From Amaurobius ferox (Eukaryota > Arthropoda > Arachnida > Araneae > Amaurobiidae), in contig OX578149.1 in NCBI GenBank assembly GCA_951213105.1, forward strand, positions 5,062,606 through 5,126,605: a DNA stretch of 64,000 nt. Reading direction: 5' to 3'. Positions 23,497 through 33,545 of the stretch are shown here, piece after piece. The notes under the pieces were generated by a model. The model worked only from the letters and a program-made list of their open reading frames with translations. It did no database searches and was not told the DNA's origin. The translations under genes were made by a program, and so were the position numbers. Every line of letters starts with the position of its first letter. The stretch's first letter is position 1.

Positions 23497-24492
23497 TCTA
23501 ATGTGGGCAGCACATGACTTTGTCTGCAGACTCAAATTCATATTTTGTTTATTTCTTTAATAATTCGTTAGATTGTGTTTTATTGCACCAAATAACACTA
23601 AATTTACATTTTAAATTCAATTTTTGTTTTTATTTGGTAATTGGATATTTTCCCGAAATCGGCGTAACAAAAATGCAAGAAATCTCAAATATCTTGAGAA
23701 CGGTTAGTCCTAAAGTATAATGGAGTATGTTATATTCTTTTCCACGTCAAAACTTAAGTATAAAACAAAAACTCATTCAGCATATATATTCTTTTTTTTT
23801 TTTCGATTTTGGCGATTTTAGCGGGCCTTTTCGTAAAAAAAGGCAGGTTGTTCTTCTCCGAATTGTACCAAAATCTAATCAGCACTAGAATATCCCACAA
23901 GTAACTTATCTACCAATTTTTGTGAAATTGGGTCAATTGGTATTTTAGTTAGTGTGGATAAATGAAATTTTTGCGGGTCATTTCGTAAAAAAAAGCAAGT
24001 TGTTCTTTTCCAAATCGTATCAAAATTTAATCAGCACCAGGGTGACCTACGATTGACGTCAGTACCAAATTTTGTAAAATTTGATCAATTAGTTTTTCAG
24101 TTACAGTGGATATGGGCCTTTGAGGGCCATTTCGCAAAAAAGGCGGGTTGGTTTATTTCGAATAGTATCTATCCAAAACTAATCAGCACCAGGGTCATAT
24201 ACAAGTGACTTACCTACCAAATTTTATGAAATTCGGTCCATTAGTTTTTGAGTTAGAGTGGATACATACATTGCACAGACAGACACACAGACAGACACGC
24301 AGACAGGCACACAGCCACACAGACAGGCACACAGCCACACAGACAGGCACACACACAGACGTCACATTAAAAATAGTTTTTCCGTATTCTAAAGGTCTCG
24401 AAACGTATAGATCCGTCGAAAACTCGAATTGCGATTTTCGGCATGATTCCAATACTTTCCCTATACATTACCATGTATTGCAGGGAAAGTAA
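23497..24492 (+). mobile_element. family A element, copy A3b (longest copy)
   Basis: Complete ends: TCTAATGTGGGCAGCACATG at the left, and CCTATACATTACCATGTATT plus GCAGGGAAAGTAA at the right. It contains three copies of the 150-bp sub-repeat (near 23820, 23970 and 24125), each with GGCC or GGTC plus TTTCG, then AATCAGCACCAG and a TTAGT-TAGAGTGGATA box. A CAGACAGGCACACAGC minisatellite lies at 24275-24358. Terminal structure: ACTTTCCCTGCA near the 5' end of better copies is the exact reverse complement of TGCAGGGAAAGT at the 3' end. Confidence 0.85.
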
Positions 24493-24540
24493 AAATGGTT
24501 TCATTTAAAAATCGCCCACCTAATCGTCTGCATTTTAATT

Positions 24541-24700
24541 CCCGTTCAAACATTTCCCAAACTGGCAACGGCGAGATAACAATCTCCGCGTTCTGTACGG
24601 AAAGGCGCGAGCATTTTTATGAATAGCGATTAAGATAAATATCTTTCGGAAAATAGAATCGGCGTTGACATTTTCTAAATATTATTAATGAGGGAGGACG
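24541..24700 (+). repeat. dispersed repeat K, copy K1
   Basis: CTGGCAACGG, AGATAA, then CGATTAAGATAAATAT, GGAAAATAGAATCGG and CGTTGACATTTTC occur in the same order at 31110-31275 and 33745-33945. The three copies are strongly diverged. Class unknown. Confidence 0.6.
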
Positions 24701-24985
24701 GGGAAAATCCCATCCCTCTTCTTTCCCAAACGAGTTTAGTGGCGTGTCATTCTAGGGGATAGACAATAGGAGAACGGAAAATTGTGGATTTTGGAAAACA
24801 AACGAAATAAAATATGAAAGTGAACGCGCCTATTTTTTATACGGTCACGATATGACTGACCGAAATAGTTTAGTTCATAATAAATAGTCAGTGAAATTGT
24901 TTTCTTGACTCTGCGTTAAAAAGTATCGGTATATAATACATGATTTTCTGTACAGATTAGTTTTTCTTGGAATAGTGATAAAAAA

Positions 24986-25533
24986 CCTGATGTGGGCAGC
25001 ACATGACGATTTTTGCGGGCCATTTTGCGAAAAAAGGCAAGTTATTTTTTTCCAAATCGTACCAAAATCTAATCAGCACCAGGGTGACCCACAAGTGACT
25101 TATCTACCAAATTTTGTGAAATTTGATCCATTAAATTTTTAGCTAGAGTGGATACAAGCTTTTGCGGGCCATTTCACAAAAAAGACGGATTCTTTTATCC
25201 CGAATCGTACCCAAAACTAATCAGCACCAGATTCGTCCACAAATGACTTACCTACTAAATTTTATGAAATTCGGTCAATTAGTTTTTTAGTTAGAGTGGA
25301 TACAAAATCTGCACAGACAGACAGGCAAACACACAGACAGACACACAGACAGACACACAGATACACAGACGGACACACAGATACACAGACATACACACAG
25401 ACGTCACGCTAAAAATAGTTTTTTCGTATTCTAGAGGTCTCGAAACGTGTAGATCCGTCGAAAACTCGAGTTGCGATTTTCGACATGATTCCAATACTTT
25501 CCCTATATATTACCATGTATTGCAGGGAAAGTA
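24986..25533 (+). mobile_element. family A element, copy A4 (internally deleted)
   Basis: Both ends are present (CCTGATGTGGGCAGCACATG and the TACCATGTATTGCAGGG hairpin). About 320 bp after the 5' palindrome are deleted, so GCAGCACATGAC is joined to GATTTTTGCGGGCC. Two GCACCAG sub-repeats, a CAGACAGACACACAGA tract and CCGTCGAAAACTCGAG follow. Confidence 0.85.
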
Positions 25534-25711
25534 AAAATAGCATATGTCTGACGCGTGATTTTGTTTAACACATAACTAATCAGTGATTTTAAGAACGTGA
25601 AAGATAAAAAGTTACGAATAAAATTATACTATGTGTGAGGCCAAAAATATTAAGGGCTGAGGCCATAATAAGATGATGCATCGTTGAAAACATCGAGCCG
25701 GAACAAAAAAA

Positions 25712-26452
25712 TCTGATGTGGGCAGCACATGACTTTCCCTGCAGACTTATATATACATTCTCTTATTTTAATTAAATTTAATTCACTATTAATTCAATTT
25801 TCGTTCTCATTTGGTAACTAGACCCATTTTCAAGGGTGGCGTAGAGAAAAAACAAAACAAAAAAAAATATCTCGAGAACGGCTAGTTCTAGTGTAATGGG
25901 GTTGGTCTTATCCTTTTCTTCGTTAAAAATTACGTATAAAACAAACATTTAATGGATATATTTCAGCATACGTAGTTTTTTATTTTAGATTTTGTCGATT
26001 TTTGCGGCCATTTTGCAAAAACAGGCAGGTTATTTTTTTCCGAACCGTACCAAAATCTAATCAGCACCAGGGTGATGCACAAGTGACGCATCTACCGAAT
26101 TTTGTGACATTCGGTCCATTAGTTTTTCAGTTAGAGTGGATACAAGCTTTTGCAGGCCATTTCGCAAAAAAAAGGCGGGTTCTTTTATCCCGAATCATAT
26201 CCAAAACTAATCAGCTCCAGACTCGTCCACAAGTGACTTACCTACCAAATTTTATGAAATTCGGTCAATTAGTTTTTTAGTTAGAGTGGATACAAAATCT
26301 GCACAGACAGACACACAGACGTCACGCTAAAAATGGTTTTTTCGCATTCTAGAGGTCTCGAAACGTGTAGTTCCGTCGAAAACTCGAGTTGCGAATTTCA
26401 ACATGATTCCAATACTTTCCCTATACATTACCATGTATTGCAGGGAAAGTAA
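25712..26452 (+). mobile_element. family A element, copy A5
   Basis: The clearest ends in the family: TCTGATGTGGGCAGCACATG, ACTTTCCCTGCAGAC, and at the right CTATACATTACCATGTAT, TGCAGGGAAAGTAA. Two sub-repeats and a very short CAGA tract. The 92-codon frame 26002-26280 is a translation of the sub-repeats. Confidence 0.85.
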
Positions 26453-28210
26453 AAGGAGGTGAATGGCGACAACAATAACCTCAATTTTAAGTGATATGGA
26501 TTGGACCATAAAACCATTGATTAAGTTGCATGAATTGAGGCAGGAGACAGACTGGCGGTTGGTATTGGGACTCTATTATAGAGTCCCATTAAAAATTAAT
26601 AACAAATACGATTCAGAGAATTGCCAAACTTATTTGGATTGCTAAATGCCTTCGTTTGTTTTCACTGACATTCAGTTATTATCTTATTATTCTTATTTTA
26701 ATTATTTTATTTTTTATTCTTATTCTATGTGCAACCTCGCTCATTGCTCTTTCCCCTCATTTTGGTCCCTGGTTCTACGTCTCCCAGATGATCTATAAAA
26801 TGACTCCATCGAATGGAATGGTGAGCGAGACCCACAGAAATAGTGTTTTTTCTGACGGTGTCTATTTCAGAGTCTTTAAAAACAACAGAGGATGATTATA
26901 TGTGCGATATTGAAATAAAATTCGAACCTTTATAAATGCATTTAAATATTCTCTGTCAAGAGATAAAAATGGCTAGCTACGTCAGCTTGTCATTTCATTC
27001 GACGCTCCGTTCGCTTTGTATGGGATTTTCAGATGTAAAGTAAAGTTTTCGTCGTCACGTACGGGTAGCAAAAATACTGATTCGAGCATTATCGTGTTCT
27101 AGGATGGGGTTTTCTATATTAGACTCAGATTGAATCGGAGCGAGGGGAAAAACAACGTTAGCGAGATTGAACTTCCGAGCTTTATTTGATCTGTCATAGC
27201 ATAATCATAGCACTAAAAATAATAAAATAACCATTGGCTGTTGGTTTAGATAAATCCATTTTTATATTTCAAGGGATGTTTGCCTCATTATTTTATTCTA
27301 TTTTCATGTTCATTGTCTTATAATATTACTTTTCTCACATACACATAGAATAATCCATAGAAAAATGATGTGTGTCGAAAATGTGTATTCGAGATTGTTT
27401 TGAACATATCTGAACTAGCATCGAGCATTTTGTCAGAACATTTAAAGGAATTTGGAACACGGAAGTACAATAATGGACTGTAACTTATATATGAGGTCAA
27501 TGACTTATGCACGGATGAGTTTGATGAACAGATGAGCAGCACCTATGAACAGATTAATGAGATGAACAGAACCTATGAACAGATTGGTTAGATGAACAGA
27601 TGAATAGAAACTATGAACATATTATGAGAAAGTATTAAATGTGGGCTTTCTGGAAAAAAAAATCAACTACGAAATTATCTTTATTAAAATGATTTTACTT
27701 TATTATGGACGAGCAAAGCTAAGTCCATTCTCCACTCCTAATGACTCAAAATCAACATTTGTCCGAATTTTACGATCCTTTTTACCCGAAAACTACAAAA
27801 AGTAGAAAGCTGAAATTTTGTATATATACGTGAAATGACACCCATTTCAAGTATTAAATCAAACTATAACAGGGCGAAAGGCCCCTTTTTAAACAGCTTA
27901 TGCTCACTAAGCTTTGTACAAATAATAAATTAACAAGCGTGTGCCCTTGCATGCATTAGGATTGAAACAGGTTCCTGTATATTAAATAGCTATTTAAATA
28001 GGTTACTTAATTTCATTATTTCCCCGTGTTCTAATGTATTTCATTGAATATTCAAATTATAAAAACTTATAGCCTCTTTTTCTATTACAATCCTCAAATT
28101 AATTTTTTATATTTCTAATTTCGAAATTATTTATTAAATTAAAAAATCTTTCACAGCTCGCATGCTTATTATACGCGAATGCATTGAAAGCCCGGTTTTC
28201 TAACAATTTA
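26453..28210. other. anonymous DNA with a 30-bp direct repeat, no gene seen
   Basis: Short frames at 26463-26895 and 27318-27542 show no recognisable domain. The 79-residue frame at 26656 begins in a T-rich, hydrophobic tract and has no supporting context. At 27520-27620 a unit of about 30 bp (ATGAACAGAACCTATGAAC) occurs three times imperfectly. Nothing else is recognised. Confidence 0.4.
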
Positions 28211-28475
28211 CAACATAGTTGAAAAGTGTTTATGACTTTGTTCATTCTGTATTTCTCTTTGTTCATTCTGTTAGTACGATAAAAACGATCAGAATGAAAT
28301 TTTAGTATGTTGTTGAGACGGTCTGTAAGACATATGGGAATGTAAATGAATAATATCACCGAATTCGTTTTGGATTCAACCCGGGTTGAAAAGTGAAATA
28401 CGTTGAACCCTAAGGGACCTCATGTTCCAAACATTTTATAAACGAAGTTAAAATTCACAAATGGTTTAGAAAATT
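28211..28475 (+). mobile_element. family F fragment, copy F4 (3' truncated)
   Basis: It starts CAACATAGTTGAAAAGTG with TTATGACTTTGTTCATTCTG after it and continues through ATGAATAATATCACCGAATT and AACCCGGGTTGAAAAGTG, stopping at AGTTAAAATTCACAAATGG. Confidence 0.75.
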
Positions 28476-28534
28476 AATTATGAACTAAACTATTAATGTG
28501 AACTATTTAATTATATTGCTATATTACAATGTAA

Positions 28535-29236
28535 TAAAAGCTTAAAATTTAGTATATGGGCTAATCATTTGATAAAAAAAAGGATGAATACGGTTTCTCA
28601 AAAATGTTTATTTAAGGGGGTGCTACGCGGAAAAACGTTCGAAAAGTAAAGTGTTAGAAAAAACATTCTTCATGATAGGATAGATACTTCAAATTGATGA
28701 ACGGGTAGATAGTTTGAAAGCAAGAAAGTATGCAATTTCAGTTTGTCAATATCTGTTACTTTAGGGGGGGGGGGGGCGCACACCGATATGTTCGATTTTC
28801 CGAATAAATGAGAGACGTTTCCTTTTAAATGGCATATGGGCCAATCATTTGATCAAAAACCCAAGATGAACAGAGTTTATCAAAAATGATCATTTATGGG
28901 TGTGCTCCACAGAAAAACGTTCGAAAAGGAAAATGATAAAATAGTGTGCTTCGGAATGAGATAGAGATTGGTGTACGTGTAGATATTTTGAAAGGAAAAT
29001 GCGCGATTACAGCTTTCCGATATTTTCTACTTTAAGGGGTGATCCAAATACAAATGTTCGATTTGCCAAATAAATTTGAATCCCGAATTATTCAAAATTT
29101 ACGTTATTTGAGGGTTGTTTCTTGTGAAACAGTTGATTTTCCACAGGCATTCAGCTCCTTCCCGGTCGTCCAATTAGATACTCTAAGTCCTCTGGACGAG
29201 TCGGACGGCCTGGGGCTTTCACAGGCATTCAGCTAG
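28535..29236 (+). mobile_element. Helitron family D, copy D1 (5' end unclear)
   Basis: Made of diverged internal units of about 285 bp, each with TATGGGCTAATCATTTGAT, TTTCAAAAATGTTCATTTA, GAGATAGAGACTT and TTTACTACTTTAGGGG. The 3' end, once the SINE insertion at 29157-29219 is ignored, is CAGTTGATTTTCC, then ACAGGCATTCAGCTAG followed by T. D2 begins at once. One unit has a run of 13 G residues at 28764-28776 where others have four. Confidence 0.6.
29157..29219 (+). mobile_element. 63-bp fragment of SINE family E with 15-bp target duplication
   Basis: CCTTCCCGGTCGTCCAATTA and GGACGAGTCGGACGGCCTGG match the 3' part of family E. The 15 bp CACAGGCATTCAGCT occur immediately on both sides (29142-29156 and 29220-29234), as expected for a target-primed retrotransposition. 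Confidence 0.75.
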
Positions 29237-30219
29237 TATATACTAATTGCCAAGTGTCCGTCTGTCTGTCTGTGACGCTTTTTAGGCACTTTCCGTATAG
29301 ATAGACTTGCAATTTGATACACGGGTCTATCGTTCGATAAAACCCAGTGGAAAAATCAAATTTTTCGAAAACATTCTATAGAGGTGTTACGCCACACCAA
29401 AAAGTTCGAAAAGTGAAATAGAAAAGCATGCTTTGCGATGAGATAGAGACTTTAAATTTGGTGTACTGGTAAATCGTTCGAAAGGAAGAAAGTGTGCAAT
29501 TTCAGTGTTCCAACATTTGCTACTGTAGGGGTGCTGCACACTAAAATATTCAATGGAAAAAGTCTCCCTTACAATGTGATAGTGGCTTGAAATTTTGTAT
29601 ATGGGCTAATCATTTGATAAAAAATCCTAAGACGAATACAATTTTTCAAAAATGTTCATTTAAGTTGATGCTACACAGAAAAATGTTCGAAAGGTGAAAT
29701 GATAATAAAAGCGATAGGATAGGGACTTCAAATTTGGTGAATTAGTAGATAGTTTGAAAGGAAGAAAGTGTGTAATATCAGATTTCCAATATTTACTACT
29801 TCAGAGGATGACGCACACCAAAATGTTCGATTTACCGAATAAATGAGTAACGCCTTCTTTAAATTTTGATAGAAGCTTGAAATTTGGTACTTGGGCTAAT
29901 CATTTAATGAAAACACCCAAGACGAAAAAAGTTTTTCAAAAATATTCATTTATGGGTATGCTACACAGGAGAACGTTCGTAAGGGGAAATGATAAAACAG
30001 TATTCTTCGGGATGAGATAGAGACTTTAAATTAGTATACGGGTAGATAGTTCGAAAGGATGAAATGTGCAATTATTCCAACATTTTCGTCTTTAGGGGGC
30101 TCTGCACACCAAAATATTCGATTTGCCGAATGAATGTGAAATGCGAATTATTCGAAAATTTATATTATGCTGGGGTTGTTTTTTGCGGGACAGTTGATTT
30201 TCAACTGGTATTCGGCTAG
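29237..30219 (+). mobile_element. Helitron family D, copy D2
   Basis: It follows D1's CTAG directly, opening TATATACTAATTGCCAAGTG with a CTGT tract. It holds three 270-285 bp internal units as in D1. The 3' end is a perfect 7-bp hairpin, CAGTTGATTTTCAACTG, then GTATTCGGCTAG with T following. No Rep/helicase frame is present, so it is non-autonomous. Confidence 0.65.
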
Positions 30220-30434
30220 TTTTTTATATAATTCTGTTAAATAGTATGCTGCGATTTTCGAAGCATTAACGAAATAATGAGAGAAGAGGGTTTGGTTTGC
30301 AGTAAGTCTCAATGATATGCCACGCTGCCAGGCGAGGCATGACTTTCATGGAGGACTTTTTAAGACAAACGGGACGGCATGAACATTAAATGCTAAGAAA
30401 TCCACAGAATCATCGCACACACCCTCTGTCACTA

Positions 30435-30923
30435 TGTAAAGAGCCTTGGAACCAACCGGGAATCGAACCCTGGATCTCCGAACTGCTCAGTCGACGCTCT
30501 ACCGTTGAGCGACTGGAACGAACTTGCGAGTTCTTATCGTTGAAGTGGACTCTGCGCTCTTCACCCCCTAATGTCAGATTGGCAGGCAGCTGACTATCTG
30601 AACGACCACCTCCTGCTATTTTTACCTCAGGTTAGCCTCCTGATACTACTATTTTTATCCAGGTTAGTATCACGTGTGGTCTTTATCCTCTCAATTTAAT
30701 CCATCTTACAGAGTCCACTAAATCAGTACTAGTCGTATTAGGTCACTTTCAAACCTTCGACATCTTTGGACTAACCTACAGGGTTCATGGGTTCGGGCGC
30801 CATTGTAAAGAACCTTGCTCTCCCAACTGGGAATCGAACCCTGGATCTCCAACCTGACCAGGCGACGCTCTGCTGTTGAGCTACTGGGACGAAAGGGCTC
30901 TTATCGTTGAAGTAGACTCTGCA
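30435..30923 (-). mobile_element. TRIM-like element with tRNA-like terminal repeats, copy 2 (best preserved)
   Basis: Minus strand: left repeat 30923-30804, internal 30803-30557, right repeat 30556-30435. The left repeat starts TGCAGAGTC and the right repeat ends CTTTACA. The 4 bp ACTA flank it on both sides (30431-30434 and 30924-30927). Directly after the left repeat, one base precedes TGGCGCCCGAAC, a 12-base match to the primer-binding site used by retroelements primed by tRNA-Lys. A purine-rich tract (TAGGGGGTGAAGAG) precedes the right repeat. Each repeat contains a 74-base tRNA-like sequence. No protein frame is present. Replication must depend on enzymes from another element. Confidence 0.85.
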
Positions 30924-31109
30924 ACTACCATTCGAGACAGGATTCGAACCTTTCCTTTGCGGAATAATTCGTCAATATGGTAGAAGCTGTAGACTTAACG
31001 TCACGGGTGTTTTCTCTCTACATAAGCCATTTACTTTAATTTACGTCTATTAACGCAGGCTGTCATTTCCGACGCCATTTATCATTTTTCACACTTTTAT
31101 GCGTTTTAT

Positions 31110-31275
31110 TTGTGGCTAAACTATTCTTATTTGCTTATCGGAATCTGGCAACGGTCAGATAGGCGTTGTTTATGAAAAAAAAAACTCAGTCGACCTTTTT
31201 ACTTTCCTTGATTAAGATAAATGCCCTTAGAAAACGGAATTAATGTTGACATTTCCTAATTCTTATGAATGAACA
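31110..31275 (+). repeat. dispersed repeat K, copy K2
   Basis: It has TCTGGCAACGG, CAGATAGGCG, GATTAAGATAAATG and GTTGACATTTCCTAAT, aligned with K1 and K3. Flanking DNA differs. Confidence 0.6.
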
Positions 31276-31374
31276 ACCGAGCCATTCATGGGGGAGTTTA
31301 CTTGCCATTGAAAGCTGATGTTCTTAATAGTAGAACCATACTGTGCAGCAAAAGGAGCAAAACAATATTTCTGT

Positions 31375-31562
31375 ATATTAATGAGCGCATTATTGACGAA
31401 TTGTAAAACAAAAGACTTTACATCTTTAGCGAGACTTTAAAAACTACAGAATACAGGATATTTTTTAAAAGGATGCAGTTTTCAATGACTATGAAATTTT
31501 TATTAATGGCAATGCATTACTGGAGACAGCGCTTTAACAGTTAAGTTATATTGTGAATGTGT
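31375..31562 (+). repeat. repeat X, copy X1, directly left of TRIM copy 3
   Basis: About 190 bp, from ATATTAATGAGC to TGGTGAATGTGT-like TTGTGAATGTGT, matching X2 at 32039-32232 with roughly one change in ten and a few indels. It ends exactly where the TRIM's left repeat begins. Confidence 0.75.
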
Positions 31563-32038
31563 TACAGAATTCACTTCGACCATAAGAGCCATTTCGTCTC
31601 AGTAGCTCAACGATGCAGCGTCAGCTGGCCAGTTCGGAGATCCAGGGTTCGATACCGGAGTGGGTGAGCAAGGCTCTTTACAATGGCGCCCAAACCCATC
31701 AACCCTGTGGGTGACAGTGACCCTAGTGCGACTGGTACGGATTCAGTGGACCCTGGAAGATGGAGCGCCGATTTCAAATGGAGGATAACGACCCCGCAGG
31801 ATATTAACCTGTGTAAAAATAGTAGTAGCAAGAGGCTAATCTGAGGAAAAAAAAACAGGACGTGATCAGTCAGCTAGTTAGTTGCCCGTCAATCTGACAT
31901 CAGAAGGTGGAGAATGTAGAGTCCATTTCGACGATAAAAGCTTGCCATTTTTCCCCAATAACTCAACGGTAAAGCGTCGGCTGGCTAGTTGGGAAATCCA
32001 GAGTTCGATTCCCGTTTGGGACAGCAAGTCTGTATACA
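31563..32038 (+). mobile_element. TRIM-like element with tRNA-like terminal repeats, copy 3
   Basis: Plus strand: left repeat 31563-31682, internal 31683-31914, right repeat 31915-32038. Primer-site match TGGCGCCCAAAC at 31684-31695. Purine tract AGAAGGTGGAGAA just before 31915. The tRNA-like parts (about 31596-31668 and 31951-32024) keep AGTAGCTCAACG or a variant and GGTTCGAT or GTTCGATTCCC. It is bracketed by direct repeats X1 and X2 instead of a short target duplication. Confidence 0.8.
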
Positions 32039-32232
32039 ATATTAATGAGCTCATTATCGATGAATTGTAAAAAGAAAAAACTTTACATTTTTAAAAACTA
32101 TCAAGGACTTTAAAAACTATCAGAATACAGGATTTTTAAGAGGATGCAGTTATCAATGACTATGAAATGGTATGTATGACAATGCATGACTCGAGACAGC
32201 GCTTTGACCGTTAAGTTATATGGTGAATGTGT
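32039..32232 (+). repeat. repeat X, copy X2, directly right of TRIM copy 3
   Basis: It begins at ATATTAATGAGC immediately after the TRIM's right repeat and ends GGTGAATGTGT. It is the second copy of X. Confidence 0.75.
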
Positions 32233-32710
32233 CTTGTGCGTACTTTACCTGCAATGAATAATTACTGTGCGCAGAAGAGCACCAGCCAAGTTTTTCTCAA
32301 ACATTTACCGCGCAATGTTGAAGGCCAAGATTGGCAACTTCAGAAACAAAAAGGAGTGAAATGCTGATTTTTCTGTCAGGTCGGTGCGATGAAACAGGGC
32401 GTGGTTTATTTTAATTCAGTCAACTTTTCGCATCGATGCGTCAAAAATAGTATATTTTGTTTTGTGGGAAATTTCCACTTTTGCATTTAATCTCTCTAAA
32501 GCCGACTCATACATTTAGAAGTTTAATATTCGTTGTGTTGAGAATTCCACTGCTATTCTTAAAAAAGAAAAAGAAACAGCAGACATGTCTCTCTATCAAA
32601 TTTTTAAATAACCGTAATGGTTTTAAAATCTTGCAAAAATATTTATCAGATTTTTTCAGTTTCTCTCTCAAATAGGACGACTTAAATCAACACTCTGTAG
32701 ATACCTGTTT

Positions 32711-32758
<48 letters not shown>

Positions 32759-33035
32759 TAAATAATATATCTCCTATGAAAATTGTTGAAGGAAATACAC
32801 TAATGATGGGTCAAAACCTAAATTTTTCTTAAAATATGCCGATATTCATCGAAATTCCACTGGAAATGTGTTAGACAATTGAAATTGGTGTTAAAGTTAG
32901 ACAGTTGAAATTGGTGTTAAAGTTAGACAGTTGAAATTGGGTATGCTGATTACCAGTAGATACAGTTATAAGGGAAATTGCAAATTTAAAAACTTCTCTT
33001 ATGAATCTCTCTCACAACCTGCCCGAAGGTTTCGA
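32233..33035. other. anonymous DNA with microsatellite and 26-bp tandem repeat
   Basis: It contains an (AT)n tract at about 32719-32755 and 2.8 copies of a 26-bp unit (GTTAGACAGTTGAAATTGGT...) at 32870-32941. No gene is recognised. The 72-codon frame at 32457 is compositional. Confidence 0.45.
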
Positions 33036-33330
33036 GTACTAACCAACCTTCGTTTTCTTTGTCTTCTTCGACACACACCGTCAGATCCACTAAAAGGTAT
33101 AGTGTAAGGCATCTGTTGGATCGGCTGTGAAGTGTCACCCGATTTGAACTGGCATTCACGGGGACCTCTCCGAAAGGACTTACGGACCTACATATTTAAC
33201 GTGATCCTACTCCGCATGAACATGGCAACAGTTTGGGAAATAGTCATGGCAACAGTTTGGGCAGGAATCGAACTCGGGTTATCCATATGCAATCCCCGCT
33301 TGCTAACCACTGGACTGTGCCCCCCCCCCC
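33036..33330 (-). mobile_element. SINE family E, copy E1
   Basis: On the minus strand the tRNA-related head carries CCAGTGGTTAGCAAGC (A-box region) and GGTTCGA-like AGTTCGATTCC (B box). The body carries ACGTTAAATATGTAGG, AAGTCCTTTCGG and CCGTGAATGCC. It ends in an AAGAAGAC-rich tail. A 25-bp duplication (CATGGCAACAGTTTGGG) lies at 33222-33261. Confidence 0.8.
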
Positions 33331-33545
33331 CTCAACCTTCGTTTCCTTCCTCTTAGACCCAGACCATCCGATCTACCCAAAGGCGTAAGGTATCTGTTTG
33401 GACGGTCGGGAAGTGCACCCCATTTAGATCGGAACCCAGTGCGGGAGAGGCATCTACAGGGACCGTACCCTCCTTCCCCTACCACCCACCTCTCTGAAGG
33501 ATTTACGAACCCACGTGTTTAAAGGGATCGTACTCCGTGTGACAG
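33331..33545 (-). mobile_element. SINE family E, copy E2 (head missing)
   Basis: The body and tail of E (GTCTGGGTCTAAGAGG, CCGACCGTCCAAACAG, GGTAGGGGAAGGAGGG on the minus strand) directly follow E1's poly-C edge. The tRNA head is missing beyond about 33545. Head-to-tail SINE pair. Confidence 0.75.

Noticed and set aside
31563..32038. Dimeric tRNA SINE as the explanation for the paired tRNA-like units
   Set aside because: Considered first. Primer-site match, purine tract, TG/CA ends and 4-bp target duplications in two copies fit an LTR-type element better, though the SINE reading is not fully excluded.
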